Positions 8,297 through 16,776 of a stretch of DNA of 54,954 nt are shown one piece after another (position 1 is the first letter of the stretch; each line of letters starts with the position of its first letter). A program made the position numbers and the translations under genes. Source of the DNA: an uncultured Clostridia bacterium (GTDB lineage: Bacteria; Bacillota; Clostridia; Christensenellales; CAG-314). Under the pieces are notes generated by a model that was not told where the DNA came from, did not search any database, and saw nothing but the letters and a program-made list of their open reading frames with translations. Where the stretch lies: positions 1-54,954 of the forward strand of contig CANRHN010000005.1 in the NCBI GenBank assembly GCA_947630425.1, given 5' to 3'.

Positions 8297-9193
8297 ATGA
8301 GCGTTCTTATTTGTGACGCTGACGGCGAGCTGTGGTACACTCGCGCTGAGCAGTTGGGGTTGTATTCAATTGCAATGCCCTACAGCTACGGCGGAGAGGT
8401 TTACTACTACGATTTGGGCAAAAACACCGATTTCGACAAGTTTTTCAGGGCGGTTCGTAGCGGCGAAGTACCCAAGACAATGGCGTTGAACCCCGACGAA
8501 TACGTAAAAATTCTCGAACCTTATTTTCAAAACGGCGACGACGTGTTGTATGTCAGCTTTTCTCACGCCATGAGCGGAACTTTCGATCATCTTGACGTTG
8601 CGCTTCAAGAATTGTACAAAAAGTACCCCGAGCGCAAATGCACCGTGTTCGACACAAAATCTATTTGTTTGGGCGCGGGTATACAAATGGAGTATGCCGC
8701 CGAGCTGAAAAACGCAGGGGCAAGCGATGAAGAAATCATAGAAAAACTGACCGCGTTCCGCGATCGCGTTGCCATCTACTTTGTCGTGGACGATCTGATG
8801 CACCTCAAGCGCGGCGGCAGACTTTCCGGCATTGCCGCCTTTGCGGGAACGCTTTTGAACCTAAAACCGATGCTGACCATTGACGAACACGGTAGTCTAA
8901 AGGTTTTTGAAAAGATAACAGGCAAGCGCAAGGCGTTGCACAGGTTGGCAGACCACGTTATCGAGGAATTGACAGGCACCGAGTTCAGCGTGTACGTGGT
9001 GGACGCTGATTGTCCCGAAGAGGGCGAAGCGCTTGCCAAAATGATAACCGACGCCCGTCCCGACGCAAAAATAGTTCGGCAGAGAGTCGGTCCCGTCATC
9101 GGTTCGCACTGCGGTCCGGGCACTATCGGCGTGATATTCGTCGCCGACAAACGCCCCATTCCGCTTGCCCCCGACCACACGTGCGGCGGTTGA
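8297..9193 (+). CDS. DegV family fatty-acid-binding protein
   Basis: DegV (FakB-like) proteins bind a fatty acyl chain in a deep pocket; several present fatty acids to the kinase FakA. The 298-residue protein has the family pattern: an N-terminal EDD-type fold, a SFSHAMSGTFDH segment (the SSxLSGTY-equivalent that contacts the acyl carboxylate), the DLMHLKRGGRLS motif (~residues 167-178) and a C-terminal GPVIGSHCGPGTIG segment. GGGAGGAA precedes the ATG. It has its own promoter at 8217. A second DegV paralogue lies at 36873. The cognate kinase is not in the window. Confidence 0.9.
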   Translation: MSVLICDADGELWYTRAEQLGLYSIAMPYSYGGEVYYYDLGKNTDFDKFFRAVRSGEVPKTMALNPDEYVKILEPYFQNGDDVLYVSFSHAMSGTFDHLDVALQELYKKYPERKCTVFDTKSICLGAGIQMEYAAELKNAGASDEEIIEKLTAFRDRVAIYFVVDDLMHLKRGGRLSGIAAFAGTLLNLKPMLTIDEHGSLKVFEKITGKRKALHRLADHVIEELTGTEFSVYVVDADCPEEGEALAKMITDARPDAKIVRQRVGPVIGSHCGPGTIGVIFVADKRPIPLAPDHTCGG

Positions 9194-9249
9194 TTGCTTG
9201 CTACTGCGTAACGCATGCGCAATCAACGGTTAAGTTTACAACATTTAAG

Positions 9250-9288
9250 AGGCTGTCGCAAGTTTACAAAATTTACTTGCAGCAGCCT
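9250..9288 (+). terminator. Probable terminator after the first degV gene
   Basis: AGGCTG/CAGCCT with inner GCAAGT/ACTTGC pairing, followed by a T-rich stretch. The T-tract is interrupted, so moderate confidence. The remaining bases of 9194-9435 hold no gene. Confidence 0.5.
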
Positions 9289-9366
9289 TTACTTTTGAGT
9301 GTTTTGGAAAATTGGCAGGGTTTTGCACTGTTTTCGGAGTGTTTTGAAAAAAACTAAAAAATAGTA

Positions 9367-9397
9367 GTGGGGTTGCCGCTTAACGCGGCAGCCCCAC
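9367..9397 (-). terminator. Terminator of the giant lipoprotein gene
   Basis: Strong 13-bp stem GTGGGGTTGCCGC / GCGGCAGCCCCAC around TTAAC. On the minus strand it is followed by a T-rich tract (ACTACTATTTTTT). It is 39 nt past the stop at 9436. Confidence 0.8.
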
Positions 9398-9435
9398 TTT
9401 GAAAATAATTTGCTATTTGATTTTTTTTGAGTTTA

Positions 9436-12400
9436 TCAGCTGTCCGAACGGCTCAAATTTGCAATGGCATCGGACCCACCATTAACATCGTAGAAGTCCA
9501 GATTTTCACCGCTGATTTCCAATACCCAAGAAAGGTTATCGTGTTCCCAACTGAAGCCCGATTCGTCGGTATAGTGTAAATCTGCCACAGGTACAAAGTA
9601 ATCGACATTGACACTCTTGTTATCCGTGTAGGTGACTCGAATACCATTTGCGCTGATAGTGATGCGATAGCTGTAGACATCTTCGGCAGTCCACACTCCG
9701 AGCCACTGTTCAAAGTCACATTCAGTGTCGCCACCTTCCTGCGGTTTGTTGCCCTTTACAAGGTAAATATCCAAGCCGCCACCGTACATGTTGATTTTGT
9801 CGCTTATAAGCTCCAGCGTATATTGAACATCGCCCACAGTGACGCGGAAAGTTTTGTCATCCTCAATGTACCTGAAGGTGCTTTGTTGCAAAGCTCCGTT
9901 GATGTACACTTTGACAACATCCTCGGCAATCTCCACTGCATAAACATCATCGCCCTCCGTTACACTCCAATATCCGAAGTAACTTTCGTAGGGGCAACCG
10001 TTATAGGGTCTAAGCTCTACGCTAAAGTTGAGCGAGCGGTCGTCTGTACCAAGCATAAAGTAAGAACTGTAGATATCTATTTGATAGTTGATGCCGCCTG
10101 CCGTAAAGGTGAAGATTTCGTAGCCGTAGCGATCCAGCGAGAGTTTTGCTCTTGAGGTGGGAACGTCCACACCGTCAATGCTGAATTTGATAACGTTTTG
10201 CTCTATCACAATCAGATATACTTTGTCGTCGTTATCAACGCCTCTATAGGTGCCGAGGTATTTGCTCCAATCGGCAATGGGTTCGCCTGTTTTGTTCAAT
10301 GTGACGTCGATTGCGTCGTTGTCAAACATTCGGCGAGAATCCGAACCCGTGTACAAAATATGGAAGGTTTTGCCGTCCACCGTAAGCACCATGCCGCCCT
10401 CAACACCAAAGTATACAACTTTCACGGTGCAAGGTTGACCGTTTTTCCAAACGGACACAGTTTTTTCTTCAATCTTAATGGTGTAAACGCCGTCGTTATC
10501 CTCGAAATAACCTTCGTAAAGCGAGTAGTCTTCGACAAGCTTGTAGTCGGAGCTTACGAGAACGTAGCTAAGCTTGGTTTGTTTTTCGTCATTCGGGAAC
10601 ATCACAAATGCCAAAGCGCTGTTGTCATCTATGGGTTGCAACACGCACTCACGTCCGTTGTAGTCGAAACCGAATTGGAAGTACCACGCCTCTATATTGT
10701 AGTCGTACTGTTTGTAGAAAGTGACATTCAATACGGTCGGTTCGCCACCGTCCACGGTGAGAGTCACTTGTTCGGCAGTGATATCTACTTTGAAGCCATC
10801 GCCTTGGTAGCTGCCGATGTAATCGCTCCAATCGTCCAACTCGGTGTACTGATCGAGATAGAATATAAACATATAGTCCTCTTCGTTTTCCTTGGCAAAG
10901 TACAATGAAGAAACTTTTCCTTCCGTTTCGCCGGCGGGTTGAAGAATGTAGACCTCTCCTTTCCAAACAAACTCAAACTCGTAAAATTCGATACCTCTGT
11001 TGGAAACGAACATATTGAACATCAAGCGCGAGATTGTTTGCAGACTGTCGCCCACAGTCAACTCCACCTTGTTGTCGTCGATAACCAGCATGTACTCAGT
11101 TTCGTTGTCGTCCACGGCATAGTATGTGCCATTGAATTGCGACCAATCGGGAACAAAGTCGTTGCGGGCAAAATATACGTTGTAGGTGAACTTTTCGTCA
11201 TCGTAGAAATTGAAGTAGCCTGCAATTTTACCGTACTGCATCAACCAGAACACGTCGCCGTTTTCATTTTCCAAACGGAACGCGGGCGTTGCATACTCTG
11301 CATCAAGGTACTTTATTTTGTCAAACACAAGCGTTGTTTCACCCACCGTAACGGTGATTTTGCCCTGCTCTATTTTGAGAGTATTTTTGCTATCGTCAAC
11401 TTGAGTATAGTCACCGTAGAAATCGGAGTAATCCTCAACGTAACCCTCGCGTATCACTTTGAATTCGCCGTAGTCCTCGTTGTCGTCGGAGAGGAACATT
11501 TTGTCCTCGCTAATCACAAGTAATTTCCAGCCCTGTCCGTCAAACAACGTGAAGGTGATTTCAACAACAACGCCACCCGAGGTGCTTCTGTACTCGGCAA
11601 TGTAAATATCCTCGGCTTTTTCCGCTGTGGATTGATCGGGCAGCTTCACTTGAATACCGTTGTCGTCAATGACAACCCTTGCGCCGCTGTTGTTTTCGCC
11701 GAGGAAAGTGCCTTTATATGGCGTCAGATCGGCAGCTACTCCATCACGGTAGAAAGTGCAATTGACGTAATCGCTGTTCAAAAACAAAACATTGTTGTTT
11801 AGGTCGATGACGGTGAAGTAATACATATCGTAATCTTCGGTGTAGATAATCAATTCTCCGTCTTCTTCGTAGTAAGTAATATCATAGGTGTCGGTCACGT
11901 TGACAAGCTCTTTGCCGTCCAACGTGATTGTGACGGATGTCGCGCCGATTTTGAGGGTGAGAACGTGTTGCTCGTAGTTCTCGTCCAACACTTTAGCCGT
12001 GTAATCGCCGACGAAGTTTTCCCATTCGCACAGTCTGAAGCGCAATTGGTGGCTGTTTCCGTCGGGATCGACAAGCGTCATCTTGTCGCCGTCCTTGCTG
12101 AGCTTGTAATCTTCGTCAGCAAACACTAAGGTGTAGCTTCCGTCGCTGTTTTTGGTGATTTTACTTGCGGAGTCGTAGCCTATTTCCACAGTATCCAAAG
12201 TCACCAATATCTCGATATCCTCGGTGTCGCTTACCCAATTGCCTAACCAATCGGTAGCAAAGTAGCCATTGACTGCATTTTGGTCTACTTTCACCTCGGT
12301 AGGCAAATCGGTAGCGTCGAATTTGCTGAACGTAAGTTCTACATGTCCCTGTTTGTAGATTTCTCCCCAAAAGGTCATTGTATAGTCAAATGATACTTTG

Positions 12401-13992
12401 CCTATATTTCCGTTATCGAGAGAAATTTCGATGTTTGTGGCATAGGTAGCATTTTCTTTTTGCGTATCGCCCACCGTGAAGCTTGTTGCAACGAATGTCG
12501 CAAGAACTTGCTTATATGCACCGTTAAGGTCAATGTCGCGCAACACAAAATTGCCCTTTTCGTTGACGGTGAACATTCCAAGGAATACTCCGCTCAGGTC
12601 AAACGAAGCGTATACATAATTTGTGCTATCGTATGACGCATAGCTGCCCATCTCCATTGCGCCGTCTTCATTCATTTCAAAAGACCAAACGCTTCCGTCG
12701 GGGCGAGTGACGTAACCGTTTTTGTTGTCTTGTTCGTCAAACCACAGCACGCCGTCTTTGAAAAACACGTTGTAGTCGGTTGCGCTTTCGTCAGTGCCTG
12801 ATTTGTGACTGTAGTTGAGTGTAAAGCTCGATGCATTGTGAGCGTTTGCCAAAGCGTCGGCAAGAGGCTTGAGGTCTGCACTGTCGGAAGAATAGTCCTC
12901 TGTAAGGTTTTCGGGTAATTGATCCGCTTTGCCTACCGCAAGGGAAATTGTATAAACATAAATTTGATCGGTCCAAGTGCCTTGCTCTACAACCTCTTCC
13001 GACGTTACATTGATGACCAATTTGCCATCGTCAAGAAGAATTTCGAAGTCGGCCATGTCAAAAGTATAACCCGTAACGGAGCCCAGCACCTGTGCGCACT
13101 TTTCGGGATCTGCAATGTGCCATGCGCCGTTGTCGAATGTAAAATCGGCGAGCGTCAAAGCGTCGAAAGCGTTGGTATAATCGTCAAACAACAGTACATT
13201 GTTTTCCGAATCAACAAGTTGAAGCAACTCCGATTTTCCCGTAAAGATATCGTGAGCGTAAGTGCCCAAATAGCCTTCTGCTGTTTTGCCGTAAAAATAT
13301 TCCAGATCTACCGTTTCGCCCGTTTGTATCCTTTGCCAAACAATGTCAAGCTCGGGATAGAAGGCTGTAAAAATTGTGGAATTTGTTGCGGGTTCTCCGT
13401 CAAGAGTAATTTTGACGCTACCGAAAAATTTCACATTGCCCTGCAAAGTATCCAACAAATCCTGCGTGAAGGGGCGGGTTGCGGAAATATTTACAGTCGT
13501 ATTTTCGGATATATTGAAGATGTACCTGTTTTGTTGGTCCAACTCCTCTTCCTCGTTGTTGACGTACAATGAATCCAATTCGTAGCCTTCCTCAAAGCTA
13601 AACGTCAACGTCACACTTGTGCCCGCCGTGAAGGTGTAAACATCTTCCTCAGGGGTTGTTTCGGGGGTAATGCTGAAGGTGACCCCTTCCGTTTTGATGA
13701 CCTTCAAGGTGTAGGTTTCTTCTGGCTCTGCGGATTTGAATGTGACCGTGACCGTTGTGTTGCCTGTAACTTGGAAGGTGTACTTGCCCTCATTGTTCAG
13801 CGCGGCGTCGCTGTGCCCGCTTACCGTAAAGGCGTCTACTTCGTAGTCGGTTGCGGGTGTAACTGTAACCGTTACGCTTTCGCCCTCGGTGTAAGCGTCC
13901 TTTTCCGGATTGAGCTTGACAGTGCCGTTTACGGTTTCGGTCACAGTGACAGTGTAGGTAGTGGGATTCACCACCTTTGCCTCAAACTCCAC
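9436..13992 (-). CDS. Giant repetitive surface lipoprotein, C-terminal 1518 residues (frameshifted from its signal peptide)
   Basis: This is the body of a lipoprotein whose N-terminus is at 14013-14318. Reading continues upstream in this frame to the G8 tract at 14033-14040, so the ATG at 13992, which lacks a ribosome site, is not a natural start. Residues ~1-170 are divergent InlB-B-repeat-like modules, with the TVSGHSDA...YTFQVTGNTTVTVTF pattern. After a unique region (~170-600) come about ten beta-rich modules of ~85-105 residues, each opening with a D-[WY]-S-x-[YF]-x-G-x-[YW] motif (DWSQFNGTY, DWSDYIGSY, DWSKYLGTY, DYSDFYGDY). The composition is acidic. No enzyme motif is visible; adhesin or scaffold is a guess. 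Confidence 0.8.
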   Translation of the reverse strand: MEFEAKVVNPTTYTVTVTETVNGTVKLNPEKDAYTEGESVTVTVTPATDYEVDAFTVSGHSDAALNNEGKYTFQVTGNTTVTVTFKSAEPEETYTLKVIKTEGVTFSITPETTPEEDVYTFTAGTSVTLTFSFEEGYELDSLYVNNEEEELDQQNRYIFNISENTTVNISATRPFTQDLLDTLQGNVKFFGSVKITLDGEPATNSTIFTAFYPELDIVWQRIQTGETVDLEYFYGKTAEGYLGTYAHDIFTGKSELLQLVDSENNVLLFDDYTNAFDALTLADFTFDNGAWHIADPEKCAQVLGSVTGYTFDMADFEILLDDGKLVINVTSEEVVEQGTWTDQIYVYTISLAVGKADQLPENLTEDYSSDSADLKPLADALANAHNASSFTLNYSHKSGTDESATDYNVFFKDGVLWFDEQDNKNGYVTRPDGSVWSFEMNEDGAMEMGSYASYDSTNYVYASFDLSGVFLGMFTVNEKGNFVLRDIDLNGAYKQVLATFVATSFTVGDTQKENATYATNIEISLDNGNIGKVSFDYTMTFWGEIYKQGHVELTFSKFDATDLPTEVKVDQNAVNGYFATDWLGNWVSDTEDIEILVTLDTVEIGYDSASKITKNSDGSYTLVFADEDYKLSKDGDKMTLVDPDGNSHQLRFRLCEWENFVGDYTAKVLDENYEQHVLTLKIGATSVTITLDGKELVNVTDTYDITYYEEDGELIIYTEDYDMYYFTVIDLNNNVLFLNSDYVNCTFYRDGVAADLTPYKGTFLGENNSGARVVIDDNGIQVKLPDQSTAEKAEDIYIAEYRSTSGGVVVEITFTLFDGQGWKLLVISEDKMFLSDDNEDYGEFKVIREGYVEDYSDFYGDYTQVDDSKNTLKIEQGKITVTVGETTLVFDKIKYLDAEYATPAFRLENENGDVFWLMQYGKIAGYFNFYDDEKFTYNVYFARNDFVPDWSQFNGTYYAVDDNETEYMLVIDDNKVELTVGDSLQTISRLMFNMFVSNRGIEFYEFEFVWKGEVYILQPAGETEGKVSSLYFAKENEEDYMFIFYLDQYTELDDWSDYIGSYQGDGFKVDITAEQVTLTVDGGEPTVLNVTFYKQYDYNIEAWYFQFGFDYNGRECVLQPIDDNSALAFVMFPNDEKQTKLSYVLVSSDYKLVEDYSLYEGYFEDNDGVYTIKIEEKTVSVWKNGQPCTVKVVYFGVEGGMVLTVDGKTFHILYTGSDSRRMFDNDAIDVTLNKTGEPIADWSKYLGTYRGVDNDDKVYLIVIEQNVIKFSIDGVDVPTSRAKLSLDRYGYEIFTFTAGGINYQIDIYSSYFMLGTDDRSLNFSVELRPYNGCPYESYFGYWSVTEGDDVYAVEIAEDVVKVYINGALQQSTFRYIEDDKTFRVTVGDVQYTLELISDKINMYGGGLDIYLVKGNKPQEGGDTECDFEQWLGVWTAEDVYSYRITISANGIRVTYTDNKSVNVDYFVPVADLHYTDESGFSWEHDNLSWVLEISGENLDFYDVNGGSDAIANLSRSDS

Positions 13993-14012
13993 AGTAACGG
14001 TTGTGTCCGCCG

Positions 14013-14318
14013 TTACTTCAAACGAGTAGGTACCCCCCCCGCAGGCATTGACGCATCACTATGTCCGCTGACCGTGAAAGTTTTAACTTGAAAATCATTG
14101 TTGGGCGTCACCGTTACAGTTGCTTGTTCTCCGTTGTCGAACAGTTCGCCGTCTTTGGGTGCTTTGACAGTGACGTTTCCTTGTTGCTTGTTGTAGTTTG
14201 CAACGGTAACCTTAAAGCCCGTTTCCTGCTTGTCGCATGCACCGACAACCAACAAAACGCTTGCAAGTACCAATGCCATGCACAGCAAAGCAATGGTGAA
14301 CTTTTTTGTCAGTTTCAT
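14013..14318 (-). CDS. Giant lipoprotein, N-terminal part with signal peptide (101 residues before frameshift)
   Basis: Begins with a lipoprotein signal peptide, lipobox V25-G-A-C28, then the start of an InlB-B-like repeat ending TVSGHSDASMPAGG. Here the frame runs into the eight-G tract and closes 18 bases later. With nine G (or six) the frame joins the long downstream frame as ...GGGTYSFEVTADTTVTVEF, which matches the next repeat (GKYTFQVTGNTTVTVTF). So the sequenced state encodes a truncated protein. AAGGAGG is ideally placed before the ATG at 14318. The full protein would have about 1620 residues. Phase variation or a sequencing slip are both possible. Confidence 0.82.
   Translation of the reverse strand: MKLTKKFTIALLCMALVLASVLLVVGACDKQETGFKVTVANYNKQQGNVTVKAPKDGELFDNGEQATVTVTPNNDFQVKTFTVSGHSDASMPAGGVPTRLK
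14033..14040 (-). repeat. G8 homopolymer (C8 on plus strand) at the frameshift
   Basis: Eight C on the plus strand inside the giant lipoprotein gene. One added G restores the full reading frame. The tract lies just after the first ~95 codons, a typical place for an on/off contingency tract. Confidence 0.85.
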
Positions 14319-14789
14319 ATTTGTTCCTCCTTAAAAAATGTCTATAATCACATCGATTGGAAAAGTTTAACGGATTTTTGCTACGCGAAATCAATCAAAA
14401 CGCGTCCAACGCAATGTATTATGCAATTATTTTATCATTACAAACAACTTTTAGTAAAGTAAATTACTATAAAAAAGATTATTTACAACGATTCGCTTAA
14501 CAAAAAAAATTTTTCGTCGATAGGAAAATAATGACTGAGTAAGAAAGATAAGCTTCCGCAGACAATGCAAGCGTTGCGTTGATTGCATAACCATTAAAAA
14601 CGAATAACTATAAAAAACAACCTGAAATTGTTGTTTTTAATGCCTTTTACGGACAGGAAAACATGCAAAATTTCGACCACAGGTCTCCAAAATTGCGGAA
14701 AAACCGTGATTTTTCCGAGTGCTTCGGTTTGCAAATTCGTCCTTACACGGCACGTTTTGGCGGTGAAAAAGCGTAAGCGGCGAAAGCTC
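14319..14789. other. Intergenic region between the giant lipoprotein and uppP genes
   Basis: AT-rich, no gene seen. It should hold the minus-strand promoter of the lipoprotein gene; TTGTAA...TAATAC (16-nt spacer, around 14450-14420) is the best but weak candidate. The uppP-proximal part holds a terminator hairpin at 14612-14638. Confidence 0.4.
14612..14638. terminator. Probable terminator of uppP
   Basis: AAAAACAAC / GTTGTTTTT stem around CTGAAATT with T-tracts on both strands, 150 nt past the uppP stop on the minus strand. Confidence 0.5.
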
Positions 14790-15548
14790 TTACAAAACAA
14801 TCAGCGAAATTGTGAAGGGAACAAGCAAATAGACGGCGAACCAAATCCAGCTTTTGGTTTTGATTGCGCGCATCACCATGTACACGGAAACAAGCCCCGA
14901 CAAAAACGCCGCCACAACACCGATCACAATGCAGTACCACGGGGTGGCAATGGCAACGTGCAACGCTTCATAGCCTTCCACAGCCGCGCTTGCAAGTATC
15001 ACGGGCACGGACAGCAAAAAGCTGAATTCCGCCGCGTCGCTGCCGTTCAGACCGAACAATTTCATTACGGAAATCGTGCTTCCGCTGCGCGACAATCCGG
15101 GGAAAACGGCTATGCCCTGCGTCACTCCCGTCACTATCAAGCTTGCCCAACTCGCCTGTTCCAAGCGGAAACGCGGCTTCGACAGCTTGTCGGAAAGCAC
15201 AATCAAAACGATTGTCAACGCAAATCCAACGGGAAGAACGTAGCCCATTGCGCTTTCGGGAACGAAAAGTTTGACAAGCAGCGCAATCACAAACGTCGGT
15301 ACGCTTGCCACAACAAGGTAAAGCAATTTTCTGCTTGCAACGGGGTGACGAATTGTCTGCCAAAGAGTGTGCCGCAACGCAATCACCACCGCAAAAAGCG
15401 TTCCGAGGTGCAGCATCACGTCAAAAAACAGTCCTGCGTTCACATCAAAGAGCTTTTCAGCCAGCATCAAATGACCGCTGCTGGAAACGGGCAAAAATTC
15501 GGTAAATCCCTGCAACAAGCCCAAAAATATACTTTGCAAAACTGTCAT
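14790..15548 (-). CDS. uppP: Undecaprenyl-diphosphatase UppP/BacA
   Basis: Integral membrane phosphatase that recycles undecaprenyl pyrophosphate to the monophosphate carrier used for peptidoglycan precursors; it can give bacitracin tolerance. The 252-residue protein has the two family signatures: an N-terminal GLLQGFTEFLPVSSSGH (catalytic Glu and His) and, near the middle, FPGLSRSGSTIS (Arg/Ser phosphate-binding motif), with about seven to eight membrane segments. Start taken at 15548 (MTVLQS) behind AAAAGGAA rather than the upstream ATG. Divergent from ychF across 122 bp. Confidence 0.95.
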   Translation of the reverse strand: MTVLQSIFLGLLQGFTEFLPVSSSGHLMLAEKLFDVNAGLFFDVMLHLGTLFAVVIALRHTLWQTIRHPVASRKLLYLVVASVPTFVIALLVKLFVPESAMGYVLPVGFALTIVLIVLSDKLSKPRFRLEQASWASLIVTGVTQGIAVFPGLSRSGSTISVMKLFGLNGSDAAEFSFLLSVPVILASAAVEGYEALHVAIATPWYCIVIGVVAAFLSGLVSVYMVMRAIKTKSWIWFAVYLLVPFTISLIVL

Positions 15549-15670
15549 AAACGTTCCTTTTCTATTTACTTTTAGCAAATAGTATGTTAAAATTTTACTA
15601 ATCTTATATAATGCAAAATTTGCGCACTACAAGTTTACGCAATTTTTGCAGCTTTTAGACCGAGGTAACA

Positions 15671-16762
15671 ATGAAGCTTGGTGTTGTGGGATTGCCCAAT
15701 GTGGGCAAAAGTACCCTTTTCAATGCGATTACGCAAGCGGGAGCGGAAATGGCGAACTACCCGTTTTGTACTATTGAGCCGAATGTGGGCGTGGTGGCTG
15801 TGCCAGACGAAAGATTGGACAAGCTCGCCGCGCTGTACAACAGCAAAAAAGTAACCCCTACCTATCTGCGGTTTGTGGACATTGCGGGTTTGGTCAAGGG
15901 CGCGTCCAAGGGCGAAGGCTTGGGTAACAAATTTTTGTCGCACATTCGCGAGGTGGACGCCATTGTGCATGTCGTAAGATGTTTCGAGGACAGCAACGTC
16001 ACGCACGTAAGCAACAAGGTAGACCCCGTTTCCGACATACAAACGATAAATCTCGAGCTTATTTTTGCCGATATCGAAACGGTTAATTCCCGCCTCAACA
16101 AAGCGATCTCCATGCAAAAGACGGGGGAGAAAAAGTACAAAACGGAAGCGGAGCTGCTGCAACGCATTTTGGCGCACCTCGAAAGCGAAAAACCCGTGCG
16201 CACAATGGAGCTTGACGAGGAAGAGCGGCAGGCGGTAGAGGAAATGTTTTTGTTGACAAGCAAGCCCGTCATTTACGCCGCCAACATCTCCGAGGATGAC
16301 ATAGGCAACGCCGACAATCCTCTTGTAAAAGCGGTGGAGGCTCAAGCCGCCAAGGAAAACGCCGAAACGTTGGTGATTTGCGCCAAGGTGGAGGAGGAGC
16401 TTTCCAAGCTTGACCCCGAAGAAAAGCAAATGTTTTTGGAGGAGTACGGTATTGAGGAAAGCGGCTTGAACCGTCTTGTAAAAAAGTGTTACAAGCTGTT
16501 GCACCTTGTCAGCTTCCTTACCGCGGGCGAAAAGGAGACTCGCGCTTGGACCATTACCGAGGGCACAAAAGCGCCGCAGGCGGCGGGAAAAATTCACACC
16601 GATTTTGAAAAAGGCTTTATACGCGCCGAAATTGTTCCCTACGAAACAATGTTGGAAATGGGCGGCTACACCCAAGCAAAAGAACACGGCAAGGTGCGCA
16701 GCGAAGGCAAGGACTACGTGATGAAGGACGGAGACGTGGTTCTGTTCAGGTTTAACGTGTAA
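15671..16762 (+). CDS. ychF: Redox-regulated ATPase/GTPase YchF (Obg family)
   Basis: Conserved P-loop NTPase that binds ribosomes and usually prefers ATP. The 363-residue length is typical. Visible are the G1 motif GLPNVGKSTLFNA (residues 6-18), G3 DIAGLVKGASKGEGLGN, a helical coiled-coil insert (~130-190), and the C-terminal TGS domain, with the family end DYVMKDGDVVLFRFNV. CGAGGT precedes the ATG. The next gene starts 14 bases downstream, so the two are probably cotranscribed. Confidence 0.96.
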   Translation: MKLGVVGLPNVGKSTLFNAITQAGAEMANYPFCTIEPNVGVVAVPDERLDKLAALYNSKKVTPTYLRFVDIAGLVKGASKGEGLGNKFLSHIREVDAIVHVVRCFEDSNVTHVSNKVDPVSDIQTINLELIFADIETVNSRLNKAISMQKTGEKKYKTEAELLQRILAHLESEKPVRTMELDEEERQAVEEMFLLTSKPVIYAANISEDDIGNADNPLVKAVEAQAAKENAETLVICAKVEEELSKLDPEEKQMFLEEYGIEESGLNRLVKKCYKLLHLVSFLTAGEKETRAWTITEGTKAPQAAGKIHTDFEKGFIRAEIVPYETMLEMGGYTQAKEHGKVRSEGKDYVMKDGDVVLFRFNV

Positions 16763-16776
16763 CAAGGAGACTTTTT

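Noticed and set aside
14628..15575. Long plus-strand frame antisense to uppP
   Set aside because: Very basic, repetitive His/Lys/Gln/Arg composition typical of antisense frames; uppP is clearly real.
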